A DNA stretch of 11,119 bases, from contig CAJAHV010000287.1 of assembly GCA_903939555.1 (NCBI GenBank), positions 1 to 11,119 of the forward strand. The letters run 5' to 3'. A program made the position numbers and the translations under genes. This document shows, piece after piece, positions 1 through 6,634 of the stretch; positions within the stretch are counted from its first letter, which is position 1, and each line of letters begins with the position of its first letter. The notes below the pieces were generated by a model, which had not been told where the DNA came from, made no database searches, and saw only the letters and a program-made list of their open reading frames with translations. The stretch comes from an uncultured Alphaproteobacteria bacterium (GTDB lineage Bacteria > Pseudomonadota > Alphaproteobacteria > Sphingomonadales > Sphingomonadaceae).

Positions 1-917
1 AGGGCGACGGCAAAGGCACGGCCACCTTCGGCGCGTTCGGTGAGCAGCAAGCCGGCGCGCACCACCAGCGCCTCGATGGCGGCAAGCGCACTATCGACCT
101 GGGTGATCGGCGCGGCAAAGCGGCGTTCGACCGCCACCGGCGCGGGCAGGCGGCGCGGGGTGACGGGCACAGCGATGGCTCCCGACAGCCGGGCGAGCCG
201 GTGCGGCAGTGCCTCGCCAAAGCGCGCCGCCAGCGCCGGCATGTGCTGGCGCGCCACCCGGCCGATGGTCAGCAGCCCGGCGCGGCGCAGTGCCAGCTCG
301 CTGGCCTCGGGCAGCGCCAGCGCGGCGATGGGCAGATCATCGATGCTGTCGGCCTGATATTGCGCCAGCATCAGCGCCGCATCGGGCGTGGCGGCCAGCG
401 CAGGCCAGGCGGTCAGCCCCAGCCGCGCCAGCCGGGTGACGATATCATCGACCAGCGCCGCTTCCCCGCCGAACAGATGCGCGCAACCGCTGATATCGAG
501 CACCAGCGCCTGCGGCGGCACCACCATCACCATCGGCGTATAGCGATCACAGCCATCGGCGAGCCAATCGAGCAGCGCCGCATCGGCCGCCGGATCATGC
601 GGCAGCGCCACCAGTTCGGGCACCCGCGCCCTTGCATCGGCGAGCCGCAGCCCCGGCGCCAGCCCGGCGGCGAGCGCCTGCGCATCGACCGCGACAAGGA
701 TGACGGCGCCCTGGTGTTTTTCGGTCAGCGCCAGTGGCGCGTCGGGCGGCGATTGCTGTAGCGCCTCAAGCCGCGACCCCTGTGGCGCGTCAAGCCGCGA
801 CCCCTGTGGCGCGTCAAGCCGCGCGGCGACGCCCGCGTGCTGGCGCCGCAGCCGCTCGCAGGGGAACTGCGGCAGGTGCAGGGCCAGAACGCGGCGCGGT
901 AAAGATTGCGCTGTCAC
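1..917 (-). CDS. imuB: ImuB, inactive Y-family DNA polymerase-like protein (partial, C-terminus off the left edge)
   Basis: N-terminal 305 codons of the ImuB subunit of the ImuA-ImuB-DnaE2 translesion mutasome. The family is known to bridge the beta clamp and DnaE2 without polymerase activity. The frame is open to the window edge. Visible family blocks are VLALHLPQFPCERLRR (residues 10-25), LADARARVPEL (92-102), DRYTP (124-128) and LDISGCAHLFGGE (140-152), followed by ALRRAGLLTIGRVA. The acidic metal-binding residues of active Y-family polymerases are not seen in the N-terminal strand, as expected for ImuB. The start is GTG at 917, with GGAG seven bases upstream; no later ATG precedes the conserved core. 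It overlaps imuA by 104 nt in another frame. An 8-residue repeat (LDAPQGSR) follows the first block. The clamp-binding motif would lie outside the window. Confidence 0.9.
   Translation of the reverse strand, partial: MTAQSLPRRVLALHLPQFPCERLRRQHAGVAARLDAPQGSRLDAPQGSRLEALQQSPPDAPLALTEKHQGAVILVAVDAQALAAGLAPGLRLADARARVPELVALPHDPAADAALLDWLADGCDRYTPMVMVVPPQALVLDISGCAHLFGGEAALVDDIVTRLARLGLTAWPALAATPDAALMLAQYQADSIDDLPIAALALPEASELALRRAGLLTIGRVARQHMPALAARFGEALPHRLARLSGAIAVPVTPRRLPAPVAVERRFAAPITQVDSALAAIEALVVRAGLLLTERAEGGRAFAVA
766..823. repeat. 24-bp tandem repeat, about 2.4 copies, in imuB
   Basis: Two exact 24-bp units (766-789 and 790-813) are followed by a 10-bp partial copy (814-823). On the minus strand they encode LDAPQGSR twice in ImuB (residues 34-49), and a decayed third copy reads LEALQQS. 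The period is a multiple of three, so the imuB frame is kept. The imuA stop codon (TGA, 816-814) lies at the edge of the array, because the unit contains TGA in the imuA frame. Confidence 0.9.
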
Positions 918-1686
918 GGTCCCACTCCAATCGGGTTGCAAAACCACCGATCCCGCTGCGATGCCGCAACAGGGTGACGGCAAAAACCGGGGGGCCCGGC
1001 GCGTCGGCGCCTTGATTCGAGAACGCCGCGTCGGCGCCATGACTCGAGAACGGCGCGTCGGCGCCCTTATTCGAGAACGGCGCATTGGCGCCGAGGCCTT
1101 CAGAAGGGGCACCGGCAACCTGCCAACGCGACTGTGCCGCACTCGGCACCGGGTCGCCGCTGCGCAGCGCGAGCGTGAGCACCCCCGAACGCGCCGCCGC
1201 GAGCATGAACCGGCGCGAGGCGGTCAGGTCGAAGGCCGCTGCCCCACCGCTTCGTCCGCCGCTTCGCCCCCCAAAGGGTTCGAGAATCACCGCGGCCAGC
1301 GCCGCGCAGGCCACCGCTTCGGCCCCGGCGCGCAGCAGCGCCAGCGTATCGGGCGCCTGCACCAGCACCAGCCGCGCCGGATCAAGCCCCAGATCGGCAA
1401 GCCCCAGCCCATAGGGCCGGTCCTGCCGGGCGGCGCGATCCTCGCGCAGCCACAGCAGCGGGCCGGGCCGACCGCAGCGCAGCGCCAGCAGCAGCGCAAA
1501 GGCAGCGACACTGGCGGCATCCCCCTCCCCTTGCGCGTAGAATTCGTGGAGCGCGGCCATTGCCAAGCCGCCGCCAAGCCGCGCATCGACCGTGTCGAGC
1601 CCCAGCGTGAAACGCCGGTCGCCCCCCGGGGCCGGTGGCAGGCCCGAGCCCGCAAGGGCTGGCAGCAAAGCGGGGCGACTCGTCAT
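814..1686 (-). CDS. imuA: ImuA, RecA-like SOS mutagenesis protein
   Basis: 290-residue ImuA, the RecA/SulA-like partner of ImuB and DnaE2 in damage-induced mutagenesis. Family features are FTLGLDTVDARLGGGLAMAALHEFYA (about 26-51, given here by position), the core block LLWLRED (77-83) with YGLGLADLGLDPARLVLV, and a basic C-terminus after RLEWDRD. No Walker A lysine is visible, consistent with ImuA rather than RecA. The chosen ATG at 1686 begins MTSRPALLP and lies directly against the SOS box. The open frame continues upstream to 1977, but that would overlap the acyl-CoA ligase gene and has no recognisable sequence. A GTG two codons upstream lies inside the SOS box and is a weaker alternative. 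There are two in-frame internal repeats: GGRSGGRSGG (139-148) and a 9-residue GADAPFSNx array (199-230). The last 34 codons overlap imuB. Confidence 0.93.
   Translation of the reverse strand: MTSRPALLPALAGSGLPPAPGGDRRFTLGLDTVDARLGGGLAMAALHEFYAQGEGDAASVAAFALLLALRCGRPGPLLWLREDRAARQDRPYGLGLADLGLDPARLVLVQAPDTLALLRAGAEAVACAALAAVILEPFGGRSGGRSGGAAAFDLTASRRFMLAAARSGVLTLALRSGDPVPSAAQSRWQVAGAPSEGLGANAPFSNKGADAPFSSHGADAAFSNQGADAPGPPVFAVTLLRHRSGIGGFATRLEWDRDSAIFTAPRSGPAPAAVPLRAAAAPARGRRRAA
925..928 (-). promoter_or_regulatory. Shine-Dalgarno of imuB
   Basis: The minus strand reads TTGGAGTGGGACCGTG, placing GGAG seven bases before the GTG at 917. The site lies inside imuA coding sequence. It is the main reason for choosing the GTG start and accepting the 104-nt overlap. 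Confidence 0.6.
1001..1092. repeat. 27-bp tandem repeat, about 3.4 copies, in imuA
   Basis: Units begin at 1001, 1028, 1055 and 1082, each opening with gcgtcggcgcc or gcattggcgcc, with ttcgagaac or a one-base variant downstream. They encode GANAPFSNK, GADAPFSSH, GADAAFSNQ and the start of a fourth GADAP in ImuA (199-230). Copies differ at a few positions, so the array is not brand new. A further 12-bp duplication (1247-1270) encodes the RSGG repeat. Confidence 0.9.
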
Positions 1687-1701
1687 GTTCACTATATGTT
1701 C
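1687..1701. promoter_or_regulatory. LexA SOS box of imuA-imuB
   Basis: The sequence GTTCACTATATGTTC is a perfect match to GTTC-N7-GTTC, the LexA operator known from alphaproteobacteria. It ends at 1687, the base next to the imuA ATG (1686). LexA binding here would cover the expected transcription start and the ribosome entry region, so imuA-imuB should be repressed until DNA damage. The match and position are seen directly; LexA control is inferred from the family. Confidence 0.88.
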
Positions 1702-1731
1702 TAATTGCAGCCGACAGGCTTGCCGAGTCAA
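1702..1731 (-). promoter_or_regulatory. Putative imuA promoter
   Basis: The minus strand carries TTGACT (1731-1726), then an 18-nt spacer and CAATTA (1707-1702). The -35 is good and the -10 is weak. This would start transcription inside the SOS box, only a few bases before ATG, giving a leaderless or nearly leaderless mRNA. No Shine-Dalgarno is visible before the ATG, which fits. An alternative -10, TATAGT (1696-1691), lies inside the box but lacks a good -35 at normal spacing. Confidence 0.4.
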
Positions 1732-1924
1732 GCGACGTGCGACGGGGCGCACCGGTGGCGTGTCAATTCGGCCGGCCATCCCTGCCTGTTGGCTGCGCCG
1801 GCTGCAGCTGCGGGACCGCGCGCGGCGTGTGTCCGCGTGGCATAGGTCTGCGTGGTCACGACCACCGCTTGTCCCGCGGCATTGAAGCGATGGCGATAGC
1901 GCCAGAGCGGCAGCTTCCGCGTGC

Positions 1925-3781
1925 TTAGCCGCCGTAAAGCTTTTCCAGCCGTTCGCCATAGACCTGTTTGAGCACATGGCGGCGGATCTTGAGGCTGGGG
2001 GTCATCTGCTGGTTTTCGGTGGTGAAGGCTTCATCAGCGATGACGACGCGGCGGATTTTTTCGATCACCGACAACCGGCTGTTGACGCGGTCGACCGCCG
2101 CCATCATGGCGCGCTGGAATTCAGGCTCCCTGGCCAGCTTGTGCAGATCGGCGGGCATGCCCTTGTCGCGCGCCCAGGCCAGCGCCCATTCGGCTTCGGG
2201 AACGACAACGCCGACAAGATAGGGCCGCTTGTCACCATAGACCATCGCCTGGGCGATCTCGTCCTGCAGGGTCAGCATGCCTTCGACGCGCTGCGGAGCG
2301 ACATTGTCGCCCTTGTCGTTGATGATGATGTCCTTCTTGCGGTCGGTAATGACGAGATGGCCGTCCTTGTCGAGATGGCCGATGTCGCCGGTGTGGAGCC
2401 AGCCGTCCTGCAGCACGCGATGGCTTTCGGCGTCGTTCATCCAATAGCCGTCCATCACCAGTTCGCCGCGCACCAATATCTCGCCGTCGCTGGCGATCCT
2501 GACCTCGACACCATCGAGCGGCGGGCCAACAGTGTGCATCTTGAGCCGCGCGCGCGGGCGGTTGCAGCTGATCACCGGCCCGGCCTCGGTCTGGCCATAG
2601 CCTTGCAGGATGGCGATGCCGATGGCGGCGAAGAAGATGCCGACTTCGGGGTTGAGCGGCGCGCCGCCGGCCACCATGCCCTTCAGCCGGCCGCCGAATT
2701 TGGCGCGGATCGATTTGCGAATAGTGCGTTCGAGCAGCGCATCAAGGGCACGCTCGGCGATGTTGAGGCTTTCACCGCGCGCCTGCTTGCGCGCCAGCCG
2801 CAGCGACTGGTTGAGCAGGGAGACGGCCACCCCGCCCTGTTTCTCGATCTGCTTGGCGATGCGCATGCGCAGCACCTCGAACAGCCGCGGCACGACGACC
2901 ATGAAGGTCGGCTGCACTTCCTCGATATTGGCGGCTAGCTTTTCCAGGCCTTCGCAATAGGCGATCTGGCCGCCCATGCCGATCGGCATGAACTGGCCGG
3001 CGGTATGTTCATAGGCATGGCTGAGCGGCAGGAAGCTGAGGAACAGTTCGCCCACCGGATCGCCGGGCACGAAATCCTGTTCGATGATGGCGATGGCGCC
3101 GGCGATGTTGCGCAGGATGGCGCCATGATGCTGGCGCACGCCGCTCGGGGCGCCGCCGGTGCCGCTGGTGTAGATGATGCAGGCGATATCGTGGCGTTGC
3201 ATGCTGGCCCGCGCCCGCACTGCGGCGCAGTCGGCGGCAAGATCACCGGCCCGTGCTGCGAGCAGCGCATCCCATTGGTGGACGGCGATCGTGCTGCGCT
3301 GGGAATCCTTGAGATGGTCGATACCGATGACGATGCGGCAATTGTCGCTGTCGGCGACCGCCGGCAACAGCGTGGCGGCGAGCTTTACATTCGACACGAT
3401 GACGGCGCGGGCACCCGAATTGCCGAGGATATGGCTATGATCGGCGGTGGTGTTGGTGGTGTAAGCCGGCACGGTGATGGCGCCCGCCGCCATGATGGCG
3501 AGATCAGCGAGGCACCATTCCGGGCGGTTTTCGCTGACCAGCATGACCCGGTCACCCGGCTTGATGCCAAGCTCGATCAGCGCCGCCGACAGGCTGGCGA
3601 CAGCATCACGGCATTGCGCCCAGCTTTGTGCCTGCCAGCGGCCATCGGCCTTGCGTGACAGCAGCGGGCGATCGCCATGTTCCTCGGCACGATCGAGGAA
3701 CATGCTGACCAGGTTGGACGCGGCATCGACACGCGCTGCCATGTCGGCACGGCGCATGGCGGGAAGAGGTGCAAGGCTCAT
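1925..3781 (-). CDS. Long-chain fatty acid--CoA ligase (AMP-binding enzyme)
   Basis: 618-residue AMP-dependent synthetase of the long-chain (FAA1/COG1022-like) type. The family activates a fatty acid to acyl-adenylate and then acyl-CoA. In order: P-loop YTSGTGGAPSGV (204-215), SFLPLSHAYEH (249-259), GYGQTEAGP (394-402), TGDIG (464-468), ITDRKKDIIIN (478-488) and the C-terminal TPSLKIRR, with the usual adenylation lysine at about 598. The length is normal. No signal peptide or membrane segment is seen, so it is probably cytosolic or membrane-peripheral. The P-loop is atypical: the usual PKGV reads PSGV. The ATG at 3781 has GAGG seven bases upstream; a TTG directly before it is less likely. It follows the gamma-glutamyltransferase after 9 nt, so the two are probably cotranscribed. 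Chain-length preference cannot be read from sequence, so no symbol is given. Confidence 0.93.
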   Translation of the reverse strand: MSLAPLPAMRRADMAARVDAASNLVSMFLDRAEEHGDRPLLSRKADGRWQAQSWAQCRDAVASLSAALIELGIKPGDRVMLVSENRPEWCLADLAIMAAGAITVPAYTTNTTADHSHILGNSGARAVIVSNVKLAATLLPAVADSDNCRIVIGIDHLKDSQRSTIAVHQWDALLAARAGDLAADCAAVRARASMQRHDIACIIYTSGTGGAPSGVRQHHGAILRNIAGAIAIIEQDFVPGDPVGELFLSFLPLSHAYEHTAGQFMPIGMGGQIAYCEGLEKLAANIEEVQPTFMVVVPRLFEVLRMRIAKQIEKQGGVAVSLLNQSLRLARKQARGESLNIAERALDALLERTIRKSIRAKFGGRLKGMVAGGAPLNPEVGIFFAAIGIAILQGYGQTEAGPVISCNRPRARLKMHTVGPPLDGVEVRIASDGEILVRGELVMDGYWMNDAESHRVLQDGWLHTGDIGHLDKDGHLVITDRKKDIIINDKGDNVAPQRVEGMLTLQDEIAQAMVYGDKRPYLVGVVVPEAEWALAWARDKGMPADLHKLAREPEFQRAMMAAVDRVNSRLSVIEKIRRVVIADEAFTTENQQMTPSLKIRRHVLKQVYGERLEKLYGG

Positions 3782-3788
3782 CAACTGT

Positions 3789-3792
3789 CCTC
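3789..3792 (-). promoter_or_regulatory. Shine-Dalgarno of the acyl-CoA ligase, overlapping the upstream stop
   Basis: The minus strand reads TATTGAGGACAGTTGATG. The GAGG begins within the TGA stop of the transferase gene (3793-3791) and lies seven bases before the ATG. The arrangement suggests translational coupling and fixes the ligase start at 3781. Confidence 0.7.
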
Positions 3793-5497
3793 AATAGCCT
3801 GCTGAATTGCCTTCACTGCGCGGATCGGCGCCACCGCGCCAACCTCCGGCAGTGCGTTCCAGCCCGTTGGCCTTCAGCGGCAGCGGCGCCGCGACGGTGC
3901 GATGCCCGAGCTTTTCCAGCGCCGGCTGCATCGCCACCAGCTTTTCACCCCGCGGGCCTTTTTCGAGGATGACGAGATCATCGCTGACATAGATGGTCGG
4001 CAGCGCAATGGCATCGGCGACCGGCAGCTTGAAATCGAGCACGCCGATGATCGCCTTGGCAACCTGCGCCGGGATGGTCATGCCGCCAGCAGCACCGATG
4101 GCGAGCACGGCGCGGCCCTTTTTGTCATAGACGATGCTCGGCGACATCGATGACCGTGGCCGCTTGCCGCCTTCGACACGGTTGGCCACGGGCGCGCCAC
4201 CGGCGGTCGGTTCGAAGCTGAAATCGGTGAGTTCGTTGTTGAGCACCATGCCGCCGGCGACCAGCGAACTGCCGAAGCTGCCTTCGACGGTGGAGGTCAG
4301 CGAGGCGACATTGCCGGCGGCATCGACGGCGGCAAAATGGGTGGTCGACGGCACTTCGCCGCCGGTGGCGGGTGTACGCGGCTGGGCGCCTTTCGGCGTG
4401 CCCGGCGCGGCGCGGGCCATGGTGGCGGTGGCGCTGATCAGCTTGCCACGGCCTTTCAGATAATCGGGCGCAATCAGCCCGGCGACGGGGACCGAAACAT
4501 AATCGCCGTCGCCGCCGAACATGGCGCGATCAGCAAAGGCCAGCCGCTCGCTTTCGGCGATCAGGTGCCAGGCGACCGGGCTGTCGGGGCCAAGTTTGCC
4601 AAGATCAAAGCCTTCGAGCTGCTTCAGGATGGCCAGCACGGCGATACCGCCGGCCGATGGCGGGCCCATGCCGCAGACGCGCCATTGGCGATAGGCGGTG
4701 CACACCGGGGCGCGCTGCTTGGCCTCGTAACCCGACAGATCGGCGAGCGTCATCACCGACGGATTGGTCGGCGCGGTGCGCACCCGCTCGACGATCTGCG
4801 CCGCGACCGCCCCCTTGTAAAAGGCGCTCGGGCCGCCCTTGGCGATGGCGTCCAGCGTCTGCGCCAGCGGTTCGTTGACGATGCGCGTGCCGGCGGCCTT
4901 GGGCGTGCCATCGGGGTTGAGGAACAGCGCCCGGGCTTCGGGGGAACGACCCAGCGTTTCGGCGCTGCCGGCGATGGCGCGGGCCATGCGCGGCGTGATC
5001 TCATAGCCGCCGCGCGCCAGCGCGATCGCCGGCTCGAAGATTGTTGCCCAGGGCAGCTTGCCCTGCTGGCGATGCGCCAGCGCCAGCATCGCGACATTAC
5101 CCGGCACGCCGACGCTCTTGCCACCCGGGGTGGCGTCGCGGCGCGGCTGGGGCGTGCCATCAGCGGCCATGAAATAATCGGGCGTGGCGGCCAGCGGCGC
5201 CTTTTCGCGGCCATCGAAGGTCAGCGGCGCCTTGGCCCCGGCGGGTTGATAGACGAGCAGGCCGCCGCCGCCGATGCCCGATGACTGCGGCTCGACGACG
5301 GTCAAGGCCAGCAGCGTCGCAGCGATGGCGTCCATGGCGTTGCCGCCGCGCTTGAGCATGGCCAGCCCGGCATCGGTACTGCGCGGATCCGCCGAGGATA
5401 CGGCGTTTGCAAAAGCAACCGGTGCCGGTTCCTTCGCGGCGGCGATGCTGGAAAGGCTGGCGCTGGCCAGGACGAGAGCGAGAAGGGTGGTTTTCAT
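3791..5497 (-). CDS. ggt: Gamma-glutamyltransferase, secreted (GGT, Ntn-hydrolase)
   Basis: 568-residue gamma-glutamyltransferase precursor. The family cleaves glutathione and other gamma-glutamyl compounds in the periplasm and self-processes into two subunits. The N-terminus MKTTLLALVLASASLSSIAAA is a clear signal peptide with a cut likely near residue 21. GREKAP (96-101) carries the arginine that binds the substrate carboxylate in known GGTs (R97). The autoprocessing and nucleophile threonine is predicted as T385 in PSTTHF, followed by VDAAGNVASLTSTVEGSFGS and LNNELTDFS. The substrate loops are RPRSSMSPSIV (446-456) and GAAGGMTIP (468-476). The length is normal and all key residues are present. 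The ATG at 5497 gives the good signal peptide; an in-frame TTG at 5509 adds four residues and is less likely. No strong Shine-Dalgarno is seen. Confidence 0.95.
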   Translation of the reverse strand: MKTTLLALVLASASLSSIAAAKEPAPVAFANAVSSADPRSTDAGLAMLKRGGNAMDAIAATLLALTVVEPQSSGIGGGGLLVYQPAGAKAPLTFDGREKAPLAATPDYFMAADGTPQPRRDATPGGKSVGVPGNVAMLALAHRQQGKLPWATIFEPAIALARGGYEITPRMARAIAGSAETLGRSPEARALFLNPDGTPKAAGTRIVNEPLAQTLDAIAKGGPSAFYKGAVAAQIVERVRTAPTNPSVMTLADLSGYEAKQRAPVCTAYRQWRVCGMGPPSAGGIAVLAILKQLEGFDLGKLGPDSPVAWHLIAESERLAFADRAMFGGDGDYVSVPVAGLIAPDYLKGRGKLISATATMARAAPGTPKGAQPRTPATGGEVPSTTHFAAVDAAGNVASLTSTVEGSFGSSLVAGGMVLNNELTDFSFEPTAGGAPVANRVEGGKRPRSSMSPSIVYDKKGRAVLAIGAAGGMTIPAQVAKAIIGVLDFKLPVADAIALPTIYVSDDLVILEKGPRGEKLVAMQPALEKLGHRTVAAPLPLKANGLERTAGGWRGGADPRSEGNSAGY

Positions 5498-5505
5498 AGC
5501 CCGAA

Positions 5506-5534
5506 ACAATGGCGGAGCCTGCCAGCCATGACAA
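5506..5534 (-). promoter_or_regulatory. Possible promoter for ggt
   Basis: In the 68-nt gap after pyrD the minus strand has TTGTCA (5534-5529), a 17-nt spacer and CATTGT (5511-5506). Transcription would start about at the ggt ATG, matching the lack of a Shine-Dalgarno there. The -10 is weak, so readthrough from pyrD is equally possible. Confidence 0.3.
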
Positions 5535-5565
5535 GCGCAACCTCACACGCCTTTATGGCAGGGGG

Positions 5566-6594
5566 TCAGCCGCCGCCCACCGCTGCGGCAACGCTGGCAA
5601 AGCCGTCGCGGCGCAGTAGTGCTGCCAGATCGGCCTTGATGCACTGCACCAGCCCCGGCCCTGCATAAACCAGCGCCGAATAAAGCTGCACCGCGCTCGC
5701 CCCGGCGCGGATACGGGCATAGGCTTCGGCGCCCGTCGCGATGCCGCCAGCAGCGATCAGCGGCAGCGCACCGCCGGTGGCGCGGACGGCGTGGCGCAGC
5801 GCCGCCATGGCCAGCGGTTGCAGCGGCGCCCCCGACCGGCCGCCGGCCTCCCCGGCGTCACGGCTGTGCAGCGTTGGCCGGCTGATGGTGGTGTTCGACA
5901 CGATGAGGCCGTCGATGCCGCCATCGATGGCGATGCGGGCAATGGTATCGAAATCGGCAGGTTCGAGATCGGGGGCGATCTTGACGAACACCGGCACGGC
6001 AAGCTGCCCGCGCGCCGCCACGACACGAGCGACAAGATCGGTCAGCGCGGCTTCATCCTGCAACGCCCGCAGCCCCGGGGTGTTGGGCGACGAGATGTTG
6101 ACGGTGACATAGCTGGCCAGCGCCGCCGTGGCGCGCAGCCCGGTCACATAATCGGCGGTGCGGTCATCGGCATCCTTGTTGGCGCCAAGGTTGATGCCGA
6201 CGATGCCCGGCCGGCCGCGCCGGGCCTGCAGGCGCACCACCGCCTGTTCGAGGCCGCGGTTGTTGAAGCCCATGCGGTTGATGACGGCGCGGTCCTCGAC
6301 CAGCCGGAACAGCCGCGGTTGCGGGTTGCCGGCCTGGGGACGCGGCGTCACCGAGCCGCATTCGACAAAGCCGAAGCCCAGCCGCAGCATGGCATCGGGC
6401 ACCTCGACATCCTTGTCGAAACCCGCCGCCAGCCCGACGGGGTTGGGCAGGTCGAGCCCGGCGAGGCGGGTGGCGAGGATGGGATCATCGGCCGGCGCGC
6501 GCGGCACCAGCCCGGTGCGCAGCGCCGCGAGCGTGGCGCGGTGAGCGGTTTCGGGGTCGAGCCGGAAGATCAGCGGGCGCAGCATGTCGAACAT
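5566..6594 (-). CDS. pyrD: Dihydroorotate dehydrogenase (quinone), class 2
   Basis: 342-residue class 2 dihydroorotate dehydrogenase. It oxidises dihydroorotate to orotate in pyrimidine synthesis using FMN and passes electrons to the membrane quinone pool. The N-terminal helical segment MFDMLRPLIFRLDPETAHRA (1-20) is the membrane and quinone region that class 1 enzymes lack. Then come LAAGFDKD (55-62), NRMGFNNRG (106-114), VNISSPNTPGLR (165-176) with the class 2 catalytic serine at S169, KIAPDL (205-210), SNTT (233-236), GGI (283-285) and LYSAL (304-308). All active-site blocks are intact. The ATG at 6594 is chosen because it begins the conserved helix; a TTG at 6630 would add 12 unsupported residues. 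The gap after epmA is 40 nt, so cotranscription is likely. Confidence 0.97.
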   Translation of the reverse strand: MFDMLRPLIFRLDPETAHRATLAALRTGLVPRAPADDPILATRLAGLDLPNPVGLAAGFDKDVEVPDAMLRLGFGFVECGSVTPRPQAGNPQPRLFRLVEDRAVINRMGFNNRGLEQAVVRLQARRGRPGIVGINLGANKDADDRTADYVTGLRATAALASYVTVNISSPNTPGLRALQDEAALTDLVARVVAARGQLAVPVFVKIAPDLEPADFDTIARIAIDGGIDGLIVSNTTISRPTLHSRDAGEAGGRSGAPLQPLAMAALRHAVRATGGALPLIAAGGIATGAEAYARIRAGASAVQLYSALVYAGPGLVQCIKADLAALLRRDGFASVAAAVGGG

Positions 6595-6634
6595 GGGCGT
6601 TCTTGTGGCGGCTCGGCGGCGGTTGGTCAAAGGC

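Noticed and set aside
1001..1092. CRISPR-like array
   Set aside because: Units are directly adjacent 27-mers without unique spacers, in frame with imuA; this is a coding tandem repeat.
700..1704. Long plus-strand open frame opposite imuA and imuB
   Set aside because: It is Arg/Pro/Gln-rich with no family motif and lies antisense to two well-supported genes; high GC leaves such frames open by chance.
1687..1977. Upstream extension of imuA to a start at 1977
   Set aside because: It would run through the SOS box and promoter and into the ligase gene, and its sequence is unlike ImuA.
1976..2938. Plus-strand open frame opposite the acyl-CoA ligase
   Set aside because: Antisense to conserved adenylation motifs; no start context and no recognisable domain.
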